From CAVSMC01 sp963728935 (GTDB taxonomy: Bacteria > Pseudomonadota > Gammaproteobacteria > Burkholderiales > Casimicrobiaceae): a DNA stretch of 64,000 nucleotides. The notes below the pieces were generated by a model. That model searched no databases. It worked only from the letters and a program-made list of their open reading frames with translations, and had not been told where the DNA came from. Shown one piece after another: positions 1 through 7,830 of the stretch. The translations under genes and the position numbers were made by a program. The stretch lies in the NCBI GenBank assembly GCA_963728935.1, contig CAVSMC010000001.1, positions 3,534,001 through 3,598,000 on the forward strand, given 5' to 3'. How positions within the stretch are numbered: position 1 is the stretch's first letter; each line of letters begins with the position of its first letter.

Positions 1-10
1 GGAGGCTTCG

Positions 11-1432
11 ATGATGAATGCACGCACGATCGCGGGAAAGGAATTCGCGTTCGACGCAACGCTCGCAAACGAGCTCAAGGGTAGGCTGCGCGGTCCGCTG
101 CTGTTCCCGTTGGACTCGGGCTACGACGAGTCGCGGTCGATCTGGAACGGCATGATCGATCGCCGGCCCGCGGCGATCGCGCGCTGCGCAGGCGTGGCCG
201 ACGTCGTCGCGTGCGTCGATTTCGCGCGAGCGCGCGACATGCTCGTCTCCATCAAGGGCGGCGGCCACAACATCTCGGGGCTTGCCGTCGGCGACGGTGC
301 GCTGATGCTCGATCTGTCGGCGATGCGCGGCGTCTGGGTCGATCCGTCGACGCGGCGCGCGCGCGCGCAGGCCGGCTGCCTGCTCGCCGACGTCGACGGC
401 GAAACGCAGGTGCACGGTCTTGCGAGCGCGCTCGGATTCTTGTCGACGACCGGCATCGCGGGACTCACGCTGGGCGGCGGATTCGGCTATCTTTCGCGCC
501 GCTTCGGGTGGACCTCCGACAACGTCGCGTCGATGGACGTCGTCACCGCCGACGCGCGCGTCGTGCGCGCGAGCGAGAGCGAGAACGCCGATCTGTTCTG
601 GGGGCTGCGCGGCGGCGGCGGCAATTTCGGCGTCGTCACGAGCTTCGAGTACATGCTGCACCCGGTGGGCCCGCAGGTGGTCGCCGGCGCGGTTGCCTGG
701 TCGGCCGACCACGCGCAGGAGCTGCTCGCGCTGTATCGCAAAGTGGCCGAGGAGGCGCCGGCAGAACTGACATGCGTCGTCGTGCTGAGAATCGCGCCGC
801 CGGCGCCGTGGATCGCGAAGGAAGCGCACGGCAAGCCGATCGTCGCAATCTTCATCTGCGACACGGGGACGATCGCCGATGCCGAGCGACGCGCAGCGGT
901 ATTCAAGAAATGGGGCTCTCCGGTCGGCGATGTCCTGCAGCGGCGTCCGTACGTCACGCAGCAGAAGCTGCTCGATGCGACGCAGCCGAAGGGCCGCCGC
1001 TACTACTGGAAGTCCGAGTACCTGCCGCACGTTGATGCGGAGCTCGACGCGGCACTCATCAAGCACGCGGAGCGCATCGTCTCACCGCATTCGGCGATCG
1101 TTCTCTTCGCGATCGATGGCGCGCTCAATCGGCTTTCCGAACAGCATTCGGCGGTCGGCAACCGCGATGCGCGCTTCGTCGTCAACATCACCGCTGCGTG
1201 GGAAAAGCCCGAGCACGACCAAGAGAACATTGCGTGGGCGCGCGACGCTTGGCAGGACGTCAGGCCCTTCTCGACCGGCGGCACATACGTGAACTTCCTC
1301 ACCGAAGAGGAAGGCGACGAGCGCGTTCATGCCGCCTACGGGTCGAACTATGATCGCCTGGTCGACGTCAAGACGACGTGGGATCCGCAAAACCGGTTCC
1401 GGATGAACAAGAACATCGCGCCGCGCGGCTAG
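11..1432 (+). CDS. FAD-binding oxidoreductase (PCMH/BBE, berberine-bridge type)
   Basis: A 473-residue flavoprotein of the PCMH FAD family. The N-terminal half holds the FAD-binding domain with the segment KGGGHNISG, in which His86 is the expected site of covalent FAD attachment, followed by a glycine-rich GGGFGY stretch. The C-terminus carries a berberine-bridge-like segment (YGSNYDRL, then WDPQNRF near residues 440-465). No cysteine sits at the second flavin-linking position of bicovalent members, so mono-covalent FAD is more likely. Such enzymes oxidise sugars or secondary metabolites; the substrate cannot be read from the sequence. The start is set by GGAGG at positions 1-5, immediately upstream. 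Anything further upstream lies outside the window. Confidence 0.9.
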   Translation: MMNARTIAGKEFAFDATLANELKGRLRGPLLFPLDSGYDESRSIWNGMIDRRPAAIARCAGVADVVACVDFARARDMLVSIKGGGHNISGLAVGDGALMLDLSAMRGVWVDPSTRRARAQAGCLLADVDGETQVHGLASALGFLSTTGIAGLTLGGGFGYLSRRFGWTSDNVASMDVVTADARVVRASESENADLFWGLRGGGGNFGVVTSFEYMLHPVGPQVVAGAVAWSADHAQELLALYRKVAEEAPAELTCVVVLRIAPPAPWIAKEAHGKPIVAIFICDTGTIADAERRAAVFKKWGSPVGDVLQRRPYVTQQKLLDATQPKGRRYYWKSEYLPHVDAELDAALIKHAERIVSPHSAIVLFAIDGALNRLSEQHSAVGNRDARFVVNITAAWEKPEHDQENIAWARDAWQDVRPFSTGGTYVNFLTEEEGDERVHAAYGSNYDRLVDVKTTWDPQNRFRMNKNIAPRG

Positions 1433-1480
1433 CGCTTTCGGACGATCGACGGCGGATCGCGCCGCGTATGCAATGGCGGC

Positions 1481-1945
1481 ATGAAATCGCCGCCGCGCTT
1501 ACGTATCGAGCTGCGCCCGTCTCGCGTTGCTTCAGGCGCAATCGCCTGCGGAACGGTCGCGACGGCGCTGGTTCCATTTGCAACTATCGACCACGCCATT
1601 GCGTCGGCGCTCGCCGTGGTCGTCGTCGGCGCCGTCGGATGGCGTGCGTTGCGCCGACTGGCGCGTCCGCCGTTGATGCTGTACGTGGGAGCCGATCGTC
1701 GCGTCAGCGTGACCCTGTCCGACGGCCGCACGCAGGACGGTACCGTGCATGCCGATACGTCGGTCGGCACTTCGATCACGGCGCTCGTCTGGGTTCCCGA
1801 CGGCGCGCGATGGTTCGCGCCGGCGAAGACGCTCGTCGTGTTGCCCGACATGCTGCCCGCCGACGACTTCCGCCGTCTTCGCGTGTATCTACGTCACGGA
1901 CGCGCGACGCCTGATCCCGATACGAGCGGCGTCTCGGCGCGCTGA
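1481..1945 (+). CDS. YgfX-like small membrane protein
   Basis: A 154-residue protein with a basic N-terminus, two closely spaced hydrophobic segments (about residues 17-55) and a soluble C-terminal beta-rich tail. This layout fits the YgfX/CptA family of inner-membrane proteins. In Enterobacteria YgfX is linked to the succinate dehydrogenase assembly factor and was proposed as a toxin; in betaproteobacteria it is usually an uncharacterised membrane protein. No SdhE partner is seen here. The 3' end overlaps the convergent SDR gene by about 50 bp, so one of the two stop regions is shared coding DNA on opposite strands. The family assignment is by overall architecture only. Confidence 0.6.
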   Translation: MKSPPRLRIELRPSRVASGAIACGTVATALVPFATIDHAIASALAVVVVGAVGWRALRRLARPPLMLYVGADRRVSVTLSDGRTQDGTVHADTSVGTSITALVWVPDGARWFAPAKTLVVLPDMLPADDFRRLRVYLRHGRATPDPDTSGVSAR

Positions 1946-2706
1946 CTCGCGAGCCAGTCATGCGCGTCGATGCGCACGCCGGCTTCGGCTTTCGCCTGGC
2001 CTGCGATCAGATGAAGGTAGAGCGGAACGATGGCATCGGGTGACGGCAACGCTGCGCGATCCTCGCCGGGGTGCGTGAGCATCCGAAGCGGCGAGCGCAT
2101 CGGGCCCGGGATCACCGCGTTCACGCGCAAGTTGTCGCGGCTATCCGTTTCATCGGCCAGCGTCGCCGCGAGCGTGGCGACCGCGGACTTGGTTGCCGCG
2201 TAAGCGCCCCAGTAGGCGCGCGGATCGTACGCGTGCGTGTCGAGCGTGAACACGATGCTCGCATCGCGCGCGCGCACGAGCAGCGGCAGGCACGCGCGCG
2301 TCAGCGCCATCGCGGCGCCGACGTTGATCGCGTACGCCTTCTGCCATGCGTCGATCGCCTGGTGCTCGAGCGGTCCCAGCGAACCCAGGAACGCGGCGGT
2401 GTGCACGAGCGCATCGAGACGGCCGAACTGCGCTTGAATCGCGCCGCCAGCGGTGTCGAATGCCTCCGGTGTCGCGGTGGCGAAGTCGAGCGGGAGGATC
2501 GTCGGCTCTGCGTGGCCGGCGCCGACGATCTCGTCGTAGATCGCCTCGAGTTTGCGAACGACACGTCCATGGAGCACGACCGTCGCGCCGTGCGATGCAC
2601 ACGCGCGCGCGAGCGCCTGACCGAGACCGCCCGATGCGCCGGTGATCAGGACGACGCGTTCGGCAAGGTCGATGCGAGGCGAATCGGCGGGTGAGGGCAG
2701 CGGCAT
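1894..2706 (-). CDS. SDR-family oxidoreductase, YciK-like
   Basis: A 270-residue short-chain dehydrogenase/reductase. The NAD(P)-binding motif TGASGGLG lies near residues 20-27, and the active-site YAATK (Tyr-x-x-x-Lys) comes after WGA, as in the YciK subgroup. The serine normally found 12-13 residues before the tyrosine is replaced by Asp/Thr in this stretch, so catalysis may be atypical. The frame is open further upstream to 2829, but that extension would encode the intergenic GTCATTCCC palindrome; the ATG at 2706 begins the family-like sequence and is preferred. It overlaps the convergent YgfX-like gene. The substrate is unknown. Confidence 0.85.
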   Translation of the reverse strand: MPLPSPADSPRIDLAERVVLITGASGGLGQALARACASHGATVVLHGRVVRKLEAIYDEIVGAGHAEPTILPLDFATATPEAFDTAGGAIQAQFGRLDALVHTAAFLGSLGPLEHQAIDAWQKAYAINVGAAMALTRACLPLLVRARDASIVFTLDTHAYDPRAYWGAYAATKSAVATLAATLADETDSRDNLRVNAVIPGPMRSPLRMLTHPGEDRAALPSPDAIVPLYLHLIAGQAKAEAGVRIDAHDWLASQRAETPLVSGSGVARP

Positions 2707-2734
2707 GGGCAAGCGCGCGGAGGCGCCTCGAATT

Positions 2735-2765
2735 GTCATTCCCGCGCAGGCGGGAATCCAGTGCC
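2735..2765. repeat. Intergenic palindromic repeat (GTCATTCCCGCG type)
   Basis: A short palindrome, TTCCCGC followed by a five-base loop and GCGGGAA, flanked by GTCA and ATCCAGTGCC. This is a widespread proteobacterial intergenic repeat. It lies just upstream of the chosen SDR start and is the reason the longer N-terminus is rejected. Confidence 0.7.
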
Positions 2766-2857
2766 TTTCGGCGTCGCTTTCGGGGTCGCTGTCTCGTGGA
2801 AATCGTCCGCGGATTGCCAGAATAGGCACCGCCAGCTTATAATTTTCGTTTCGCCGT

Positions 2858-2933
<76 letters not shown>

Positions 2934-2977
2934 CCGACCTGACGCTGCCTCCGACTCGGCGAGACGGCGCCCAGCAG

Positions 2978-3053
2978 GTCCCCATCGTCTAGAGGCCTAG
3001 GACATCGCCCTTTCACGGCGGTAACAGGGGTTCGAATCCCCTTGGGGACGCCA
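2978..3053 (+). tRNA. tRNA-Glu (anticodon TTC)
   Basis: A 76-nt tRNA with encoded CCA at 3051-3053. The acceptor stem GTCCCCA pairs with TGGGGAC. The anticodon region CCCTTTCACGG has anticodon TTC, and the T-loop is TTCGAAT. It lies 44 bp after tRNA-Ala. The adjacent integrase gene points its 3' end towards this tRNA, so the 3' end of the tRNA is the likely attachment site of the neighbouring element. Confidence 0.95.
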
Positions 3054-3315
3054 AGTAAAATCAATGACTTAAGTCGTAACATCCCGAGAATTATTCTCAT
3101 CTAGAATTCACGTTTTGCCACTGTTTCGCGCAGAAATGACACAAAAATGACACACGAAACTGCCTGCCTTTTGGGCAGTACGCCGGCGGCGGATGGTCTT
3201 GCCGCAGCCAGACGTGTCGGGCGCAAGCACTCGATAACTCGGTAGTTGCGAACCAGGACTGACGGCGAGGGCGAGGCGGGACCGGCGTTCGGCCCGATGA
3301 GGAGCGCGCGCTCGT
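3054..3315. other. Junction between tRNA-Glu and integrase A (likely att side)
   Basis: No gene is supported here. The AT-rich stretch right after the tRNA CCA (3054-3115) is lower in GC than the flanking chromosome, as is common at the end of integrated elements. I found no second copy of the tRNA-Glu 3' end in the window, so the far attachment site is not identified. Confidence 0.4.
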
Positions 3316-4362
3316 TCAAAGAGCGAGCGCGTCGACGGCAGATTCGAGATGGTGGGGAGCGAGATGAGAGTACTTGATCGTCACCTCGATCCGCGAGTGT
3401 CCCGCTAGTTCCATTACCGTCCGCAGGTCCGTCCCAGCCATCACCAGGTGGCTGATAAAGGTGTGTCGCAAGCTGTGCAGGCTTCCGTCGAGTTCTGCAC
3501 GGCGGGCGCACTTGGCAAAGGCTCGTGACAAGCTGGGCTTCGTCACCCGGGGGAGGACATACTCGGCTTCCGGCGTGACGTGCGCCTTCAGATATTCGAG
3601 TGCCCAGCGTGCGTTTTGGTTGAGCGGTATCGACCGCCACCTTCCCGACTTCGTGCGCGCGGTTGGCCGTTCGTCATCTTCATAAATCGACTCGATCCAC
3701 AGCCGTCCGTCGTGAATGTCTTGCCAGCGAACGTTCATGGCTTCGGACCGGCGCAGACCGGTGTTCGCCATCAATTTCCAGATGGCATGATGCCCGTTGT
3801 GTACGGAGTAGCGGTACAACTGATCTAACTGTTCGGCGGAGTAGTAGTGGGGAGCGCGGGAATCAAGCAACCTCGGCAGTTCCATGCCGTCGAGCGGGTC
3901 GGTCGGCAAGATCTTCCATTCGACTGCGCGCCTCAGCGCAGCATGGAGCGATTGGAGCTCCTTCCTCGTCGTCGCTGCCTTCGCCTTTGCCAGCGTGCGT
4001 TTCTGCCGGTAGATTCGCGTCTCCTGCGCAGTGATTCGGTCAATCGGCATTAACTCGAAATGCGGGATCAGGTGCCCAGCAAAAATCTGCCGCACGCGAT
4101 CATGGGAGTCGGGATAAGTGTCGGCGTGCCAAAGCAAATATTCCTGCGCGTAGTCGCCAAAACGAGGATATGCGGCTTCGTAACCTGGAAGACTCAGCAC
4201 TCTGGAGTGTGATGCGAGCTCGTATTCCTTTGCCTTGAGGATCGCGTGAGCCTCGCGCTTTGACGTGGTATCGACGTGACCTACGATCTTCCGTTGCCGG
4301 TGGCCGTCGGGATCCGTCCACGCCAGTTCCCAGCTGGAGCCCCTGCGCTTGACTGTCGCCAT
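3316..4362 (-). CDS. Tyrosine recombinase / phage-type integrase (element A)
   Basis: A full-length 348-residue tyrosine recombinase. The N-terminus is an AP2-like arm-binding region (WELAWTDPDGHRQRK). A core-binding SAM-like domain spans about residues 70-160 and the catalytic domain follows. Catalytic residues are visible: Arg in TGLRRSEA, the HSLRHTF box, the His of AGHSRIEVT, and the nucleophilic Tyr in IKYSHL. The gene ends about 260 bp from tRNA-Glu and reads towards it, the usual arrangement for tRNA-targeting integrases. Its 5' end overlaps the upstream HTH gene by about 80 bp, suggesting co-transcription. It should catalyse integration and, with the HTH protein, excision of element A. 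Confidence 0.92.
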   Translation of the reverse strand: MATVKRRGSSWELAWTDPDGHRQRKIVGHVDTTSKREAHAILKAKEYELASHSRVLSLPGYEAAYPRFGDYAQEYLLWHADTYPDSHDRVRQIFAGHLIPHFELMPIDRITAQETRIYRQKRTLAKAKAATTRKELQSLHAALRRAVEWKILPTDPLDGMELPRLLDSRAPHYYSAEQLDQLYRYSVHNGHHAIWKLMANTGLRRSEAMNVRWQDIHDGRLWIESIYEDDERPTARTKSGRWRSIPLNQNARWALEYLKAHVTPEAEYVLPRVTKPSLSRAFAKCARRAELDGSLHSLRHTFISHLVMAGTDLRTVMELAGHSRIEVTIKYSHLAPHHLESAVDALAL

Positions 4363-4571
4363 TGGCGATTCTCCACAGGACGGGAGGCGCGCTCAATCGC
4401 GCGCTGAAGGTCCTCTCGCCGATAAAGCTTCTTGCCCATGAACCAGGTGGCCACGATATTGTATTCTGGCGCGCGCTCACGGAACTGGGACAGTGAGACG
4501 CAACAGTAGTGCGCAGCCTCGGCCTCCGAAAAGAAGTCCTTCCCCAACAAGTTTATCTCGCGCGCGTCCAC
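4281..4571 (-). CDS. Small HTH protein, excisionase-like (element A)
   Basis: A 96-residue protein whose first 65 residues resemble excisionase or MerR-type winged HTH proteins: FFSEAEAAHYCCVSLSQF is the helix-turn-helix and GKKLYRREDLQRAIE the wing and following helix. It lies directly upstream of integrase A and overlaps its 5' end, typical of xis-int pairs. A role in excision or in controlling integrase is inferred from family and position. The C-terminal 30 residues lie in the overlap and may carry no function. Confidence 0.7.
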   Translation of the reverse strand: MDAREINLLGKDFFSEAEAAHYCCVSLSQFRERAPEYNIVATWFMGKKLYRREDLQRAIERASRPVENRQWRQSSAGAPAGNWRGRIPTATGNGRS

Positions 4572-4734
4572 CGTCGTGTTCAGAGCAACAGAGTTCCATC
4601 ACGTCTAGTTGATATGTAGTCTTCAGGGCGACATAGGCCTGCGATCGCTTCTGGTCAATCGGATCCGCGCATGGCGCAACGTATCGGTCGCCGACGATGA
4701 GTCCTCGATCGGTGAACCGTTTTTTGGCCGCCAT
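4477..4734 (-). CDS. Possible small hypothetical protein
   Basis: An open frame starting MAAKKRFTDRG with plausible amino-acid use for about 65 residues, ending inside the 5' part of the HTH gene. No family is recognised and no strong ribosome binding site is visible. It would be the first gene of the element A int operon, between the structured repeat and the HTH gene. It may equally be a chance frame. Confidence 0.25.
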   Translation of the reverse strand: MAAKKRFTDRGLIVGDRYVAPCADPIDQKRSQAYVALKTTYQLDVMELCCSEHDGGRARDKLVGEGLLFGGRGCALLLRLTVPVP

Positions 4735-4773
4735 GGCTGTGGGAGCGCGGGTGAGGGAGAGGGGACGATAAAA

Positions 4774-4803
4774 AGGCCCCCGATCCTTGCGAATGAGGGG
4801 CCT
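4774..4803 (-). terminator. Intrinsic terminator (minus strand) at the edge of the structured repeat
   Basis: Read on the minus strand, AGGCCCC pairs with GGGGCCT across a loop containing TTCGCAAGGAT and is followed by five T residues. The second copy at 8274-8303 keeps the stem and the T-tract. It would stop transcription running from the repeat towards the HTH/int genes. Confidence 0.7.
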
Positions 4804-5182
4804 TGCTGTGTGATTAACCTTCGAGTCCATGCAGAAGGCTTGGTCGAGGGCGCATCACCAGGCACCGCCGGACCTTGCGGTTCGACGACGCCAGCTTTGC
4901 TCGGGCGCTAGACCGAGCGCACAACCTTACGCCGCTTCTCGCGACGAGATCGGAATCGCTTCCGATCACTTCAAGGGCGGGTAACGACCGCAACGCCAGT
5001 CCCGGGGACTGGACTTCATGGATCGCGGGATGACCCGCGGCATGAAGGCTCATGTGAGCACGATGCTCACCGAAAGCGACTTGAGTATTGCACGGCCGGC
5101 GCACCGGTTCAAGCGTCGGTGCGACGAAATGGGAGGGTGCAAGCCGACAAGCACGGCGTTTCGGGTGCTTTTCGTCTTGACA
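4774..5182. repeat. Structured intergenic repeat, copy 1 (candidate non-coding RNA)
   Basis: First of three copies; the shared core is 4851-5182 (332 bp), and the 5' flank with the terminator is shared only with copy 2. It contains a series of perfect hairpins: GCTCGG/CCGAGC; GATCGGAA/TTCCGATC (4948-4967); CCAGTCC/GGACTGG (4996-5012); a long two-part stem CTTCATG...CGCGGG-ATGA-CCCGCG...CATGAAG (5014-5047); and GTGAGCA/TGCTCAC (5054-5070). A last stem, AAGCAC/GTGCTT, runs into TTTTCG. The two-part stem changes on both sides in copy 2 while its ATGA loop stays. It lies between the excisionase-like gene and the cargo gene. The strand of any transcript is not certain: the terminator favours minus, the 3' hairpin with T-run favours plus. 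Confidence 0.75.
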
Positions 5183-5225
5183 GCGCGACACCCCAATCAT
5201 GGCCTGGTGAAATGATCTCGCGATC

Positions 5226-6473
5226 TCAGCTCTCCGCGAGCAGCGACAGCGCGTGCTGAGCGTCCCTCGGGTCGTGCCGTTGCAGTATGTGAAACCGCTC
5301 GGCGCGCTTACCCAACACACTCTCAGGACGCGCGGTGTCAAGCAGGGCTTGTAGCTTTTCTCGCGCCTCCTGTTTCGCGGCGACGATCTCGGCCGGCTCG
5401 TTGGACAAGTCCCAATCCGCAAATTGCGCGGGGCGCAGGTCAACGGCCAGCGCAGTGACTTTACGCATGGATTGCTTGAGCGCGGTCAGTCCTGCCTGTA
5501 GCGCTTCGATCCCCGCGCCCCTTGGCGCAGCGGGCGTTCGCTCCCAATTGCATAGGAAGGCGATGCCCGTGTCGAGCCCGTCTCCGAACCGCGCCGGGAA
5601 TTGATCAAGCAGGGCACGTACCCGCATGATGTCCACATCGGATACCTCGTCGGCGTTCGAGAGAAAGGCGCTCGGGTTACAGAACTGACCCGCCGGGACA
5701 TAAGCCATGCCAGAGGCAACCGCGATTCGCTCGTTATTAGAGTCGCGAAGCGTGGCGCGCCACACGTGCGGGTACACCGCCGCGGGGGTCTCGACGCGGC
5801 TACGCTGCAATTCTACGGTTACGGTGCCAAGGGCGGTCCCAACGGTGCTGATGCGCACCGTGCAACCTTGGCCCGGGGCGATAGGGTAATCGGAGTCCTC
5901 GTACCAGCCATCGATCCGATTCGTTGTGAAAAAGTCGATCAATAGCCGCTGGGCGTGCCGCGCCCGAATCTCCGGCCACAGCAGGTCGGCCAGAGCTTGG
6001 ACTTGTGCTGGAAGCACGATCCACTTGGGGAACTCCTTTGGTGTAAGGCCGCAGCTTGCCATCATATCGAACCGCGCTCGCTGCTCCGCGCCGTTCCGCG
6101 CTGGATAACTGCAAATGTCGATCTCCAAAACCGTTCGCAACGACGGGATGAATACGTGCAAGAGCGCGAGCGTGTCGATGGTAGTTGGAGATCCTTCCAT
6201 CAAGACGGTCGTCGCCAGCAACTCGCCAAATCGGGACTGGTCGAGCTGACAGAACGGGGGCCGACCAAGCAGTTTCTCGTTGCCAGCGAATCGAAAGTCG
6301 CGCAGGGCCAGCGATGGAAGCGCCAGCATGTCGGCAACGAACTGGCGGATCGTGGATGGGCCGTGGTACTCGGTCGGGGCATTTGCGTAGCGTTGGTAGA
6401 TAGCGTCGTGTTGCCAGCGCTCGATCAAATGGCTGCGCACATCGTCGATCAGAGCTGTGCTCAGTTGTGGCAT
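5226..6473 (-). CDS. Hypothetical protein, cargo of element A
   Basis: A 415-residue soluble protein with no signal peptide or membrane segment. The frame extends to a TTG at 6509, but the ATG at 6473 (MPQLSTALIDD) is the more likely start. No family is recognised with confidence. The C-terminal third (RATLRDSNNERIAVASGM..., then WERTPAAPRGAGIEAL) has the feel of a GNAT-like fold with a glycine-rich turn, but this is a weak guess. It occupies the cargo position after the structured repeat in element A, where accessory or defence genes are often found. The stop codon is 43 bp from the repeat. Base composition is slightly lower in GC than the core genes around it. Confidence 0.65.
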   Translation of the reverse strand: MPQLSTALIDDVRSHLIERWQHDAIYQRYANAPTEYHGPSTIRQFVADMLALPSLALRDFRFAGNEKLLGRPPFCQLDQSRFGELLATTVLMEGSPTTIDTLALLHVFIPSLRTVLEIDICSYPARNGAEQRARFDMMASCGLTPKEFPKWIVLPAQVQALADLLWPEIRARHAQRLLIDFFTTNRIDGWYEDSDYPIAPGQGCTVRISTVGTALGTVTVELQRSRVETPAAVYPHVWRATLRDSNNERIAVASGMAYVPAGQFCNPSAFLSNADEVSDVDIMRVRALLDQFPARFGDGLDTGIAFLCNWERTPAAPRGAGIEALQAGLTALKQSMRKVTALAVDLRPAQFADWDLSNEPAEIVAAKQEAREKLQALLDTARPESVLGKRAERFHILQRHDPRDAQHALSLLAES

Positions 6474-6533
6474 GTGGAACGCGTCGTCAAAATACTTTGG
6501 ACCTAGCAAGTCGGTAAGGCGCCTCGCGCACCC

Positions 6534-6588
6534 GAGCGACGGACTGTTAATCCGCAGGTCCCAGGTTCGAGCCCTGGTCGGGGAGCCA
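6534..6588 (+). other. 3' fragment of tRNA-Asn(GTT), likely attachment site of element B
   Basis: From GAGCGACGGACTGTTAATCC to the CCA at 6586-6588 this matches the anticodon arm (anticodon GTT), variable loop, T-arm (GGTTCGAGCCC) and acceptor 3' strand of a tRNA-Asn. The matching 5' acceptor strand TCCCCGA is absent upstream; only a vague AGTCGGTA resembling a D-loop lies at 6509-6516, separated by 17 unrelated bases. It is therefore not a working tRNA. Its position two bases from the end of integrase B fits the tRNA-derived half of an att site. Confidence 0.75.
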
Positions 6589-6589
6589 A

Positions 6590-7630
6590 TTATTCAAGAC
6601 CTTGCGTAGCTTCCGGCGTTTCGTTTTCCGGGACTGTAGACGAAAACGTAGCAAGTTTTGCCGCGGCTGCGCGCAATTGCTCCGGCGCGAAGTGCGCATA
6701 CCGCTTCACCATCAACGCCGACTTCCACGCGCCGAGCTCCTGCAGTTCCGCCATCGTCGTACCGGCCATGACGTGCCACGTGGCCCACACATGCCGCAAG
6801 TCGTGCCAGCGAAAATTCTTGATGCCGGCGCGCTTCAAGGCATTGCGCCACGACCTCGTGTTCACCTGACCGATTGGTCTGCCCTGGTAGGTGAACACGC
6901 GCTCGGTGTGCTTGCCCTTCTCTTCGTTGAGCACCGCCATCGCGTCGTCATTCAACGGCACGCCGATCGCCTCGCCGCCTTTCGCTTCGTCGCCATGAAC
7001 CCACGCTGTGCGACGACCGAGATCGACCGCAGACCATTGCAAATCGAGCACATTGGCCTGCCGTAATCCTGTCGCGAGCGCAAAGCGCGCAAGCTGTCTC
7101 TGATGCGGTGGCAACGCGTTCAACAGCCTGATGACCTCCTCCTTGGTAAGCCAGCGTACCCGTCGCTTTGCCTCCGGATAGAGGGTGACGGCTGGCGCTT
7201 TCTCGATCCATTGCCACGGACCGGCTGCCCGCTTCAATACGGCACGCAGGAGGGCGAGGTAGCGATTGGCGGTGGTGCGGGAACTCTCCGCTGCCTTTGC
7301 CTTGCCAATCGCCTGAATCTCGTCCCGCGTGATCGTATGCAGCTGCCGGTTGCGGAGGTGCTCATCGAGCCACTGGAACTTGACTCGATCTTCGTGCGCC
7401 GTGGCCTTGTCGGCCTTTTCCTCGCACCACCGGACTACGGCGTCCTGCCACGTGTAGATTGCACGCTCGCCGAGCCGGTGGACGCGCCAGAGATCGGCGC
7501 GCACGTGATCGAGCCATTCCCGTGCTTCTTTGCGGTTCGCGGTGCCACTAGAGCGGCATACGCGGCCTCCGTCTGGTAGGGTGATCGCGGCCCACCAGAT
7601 GCGGCTATCTGGACGTTTGTAGAGCGACAT
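6590..7630 (-). CDS. Tyrosine recombinase / integrase (element B)
   Basis: A 346-residue tyrosine recombinase, distinct from integrase A. It starts MSLYKRPDSRIWWAAI, an arm-binding beta-sheet region. The start at 7630 is preferred over 7684 because AGGAGAG lies just upstream of it. Catalytic residues: Arg in ATGLRQANVLDL, Lys near GDEAKGGEA, the RWHDLRHVWA box and the tyrosine in VKRYAHF; the second histidine position is a tryptophan (GAWKS), common in this family. The gene ends two bases from the tRNA-Asn fragment, so integration into tRNA-Asn is inferred. Its 5' end lies inside the upstream HTH gene. Confidence 0.92.
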   Translation of the reverse strand: MSLYKRPDSRIWWAAITLPDGGRVCRSSGTANRKEAREWLDHVRADLWRVHRLGERAIYTWQDAVVRWCEEKADKATAHEDRVKFQWLDEHLRNRQLHTITRDEIQAIGKAKAAESSRTTANRYLALLRAVLKRAAGPWQWIEKAPAVTLYPEAKRRVRWLTKEEVIRLLNALPPHQRQLARFALATGLRQANVLDLQWSAVDLGRRTAWVHGDEAKGGEAIGVPLNDDAMAVLNEEKGKHTERVFTYQGRPIGQVNTRSWRNALKRAGIKNFRWHDLRHVWATWHVMAGTTMAELQELGAWKSALMVKRYAHFAPEQLRAAAAKLATFSSTVPENETPEATQGLE

Positions 7631-7830
7631 GTACTCTCCTTGTCGCCTACGGCGTCCGCGCGGCAATAGTTTGCGCGGGCCCAAGCGAGCAAGTCAACTT
7701 CAACGAAGCGCCAAGCGCGGCCGATCTTCGCGGCCGGCACGGTACCCGCCGCCGCAAGGGCGCGCAGGGTCACGGGGTGCAGCCGCAGGGTCGTTGCAGC
7801 CTCCGCGACGGTCAGCAATTTCTCACTCAT
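7435..7830 (-). CDS. HTH DNA-binding protein, excisionase-like (element B)
   Basis: A 131-residue protein starting MSEKLLTVAEAATTL. Residues 1-52 form a MerR/excisionase-type HTH with wing (LHPVTLRALAAAGTVPAAKIGRAWRF in two halves, then VDLLAWARA). The tail, STNVQIAASGGPRSP, is of the kind often seen in integrase-linked HTH proteins, which supports the long overlap (about 195 bp) with integrase B. It probably acts as the recombination directionality factor or integrase regulator of element B. The start at 7830 gives the compact family-like N-terminus; the longer frame to 7980 looks non-native. Confidence 0.75.
   Translation of the reverse strand: MSEKLLTVAEAATTLRLHPVTLRALAAAGTVPAAKIGRAWRFVEVDLLAWARANYCRADAVGDKESTCRSTNVQIAASGGPRSPYQTEAAYAALVAPRTAKKHGNGSITCAPISGASTGSASVQSTRGRTP

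Noticed and set aside
2735..2765. CRISPR-like repeat
   Set aside because: A single palindrome of a common intergenic type, with no array of repeats and spacers. No CRISPR array or cas gene was seen anywhere in the window.
5018..5215. Plus-strand frames within the three repeat copies that end in a similar peptide (…GCKPTST…FVLT)
   Set aside because: All three copies keep an open frame with a similar end (also 8517-8834 and 30612-30854), which could mean a small protein. However, changes in the stems are paired, copies 1 and 3 differ by compensating indels inside the frame, and the conserved parts are the hairpins. I treat the coding reading as less likely, though not excluded.
6509..6588. Intact tRNA-Asn gene
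   Set aside because: The 5' acceptor strand that would pair with TCGGGGA is missing and 17 unrelated bases interrupt the D-loop-like part.
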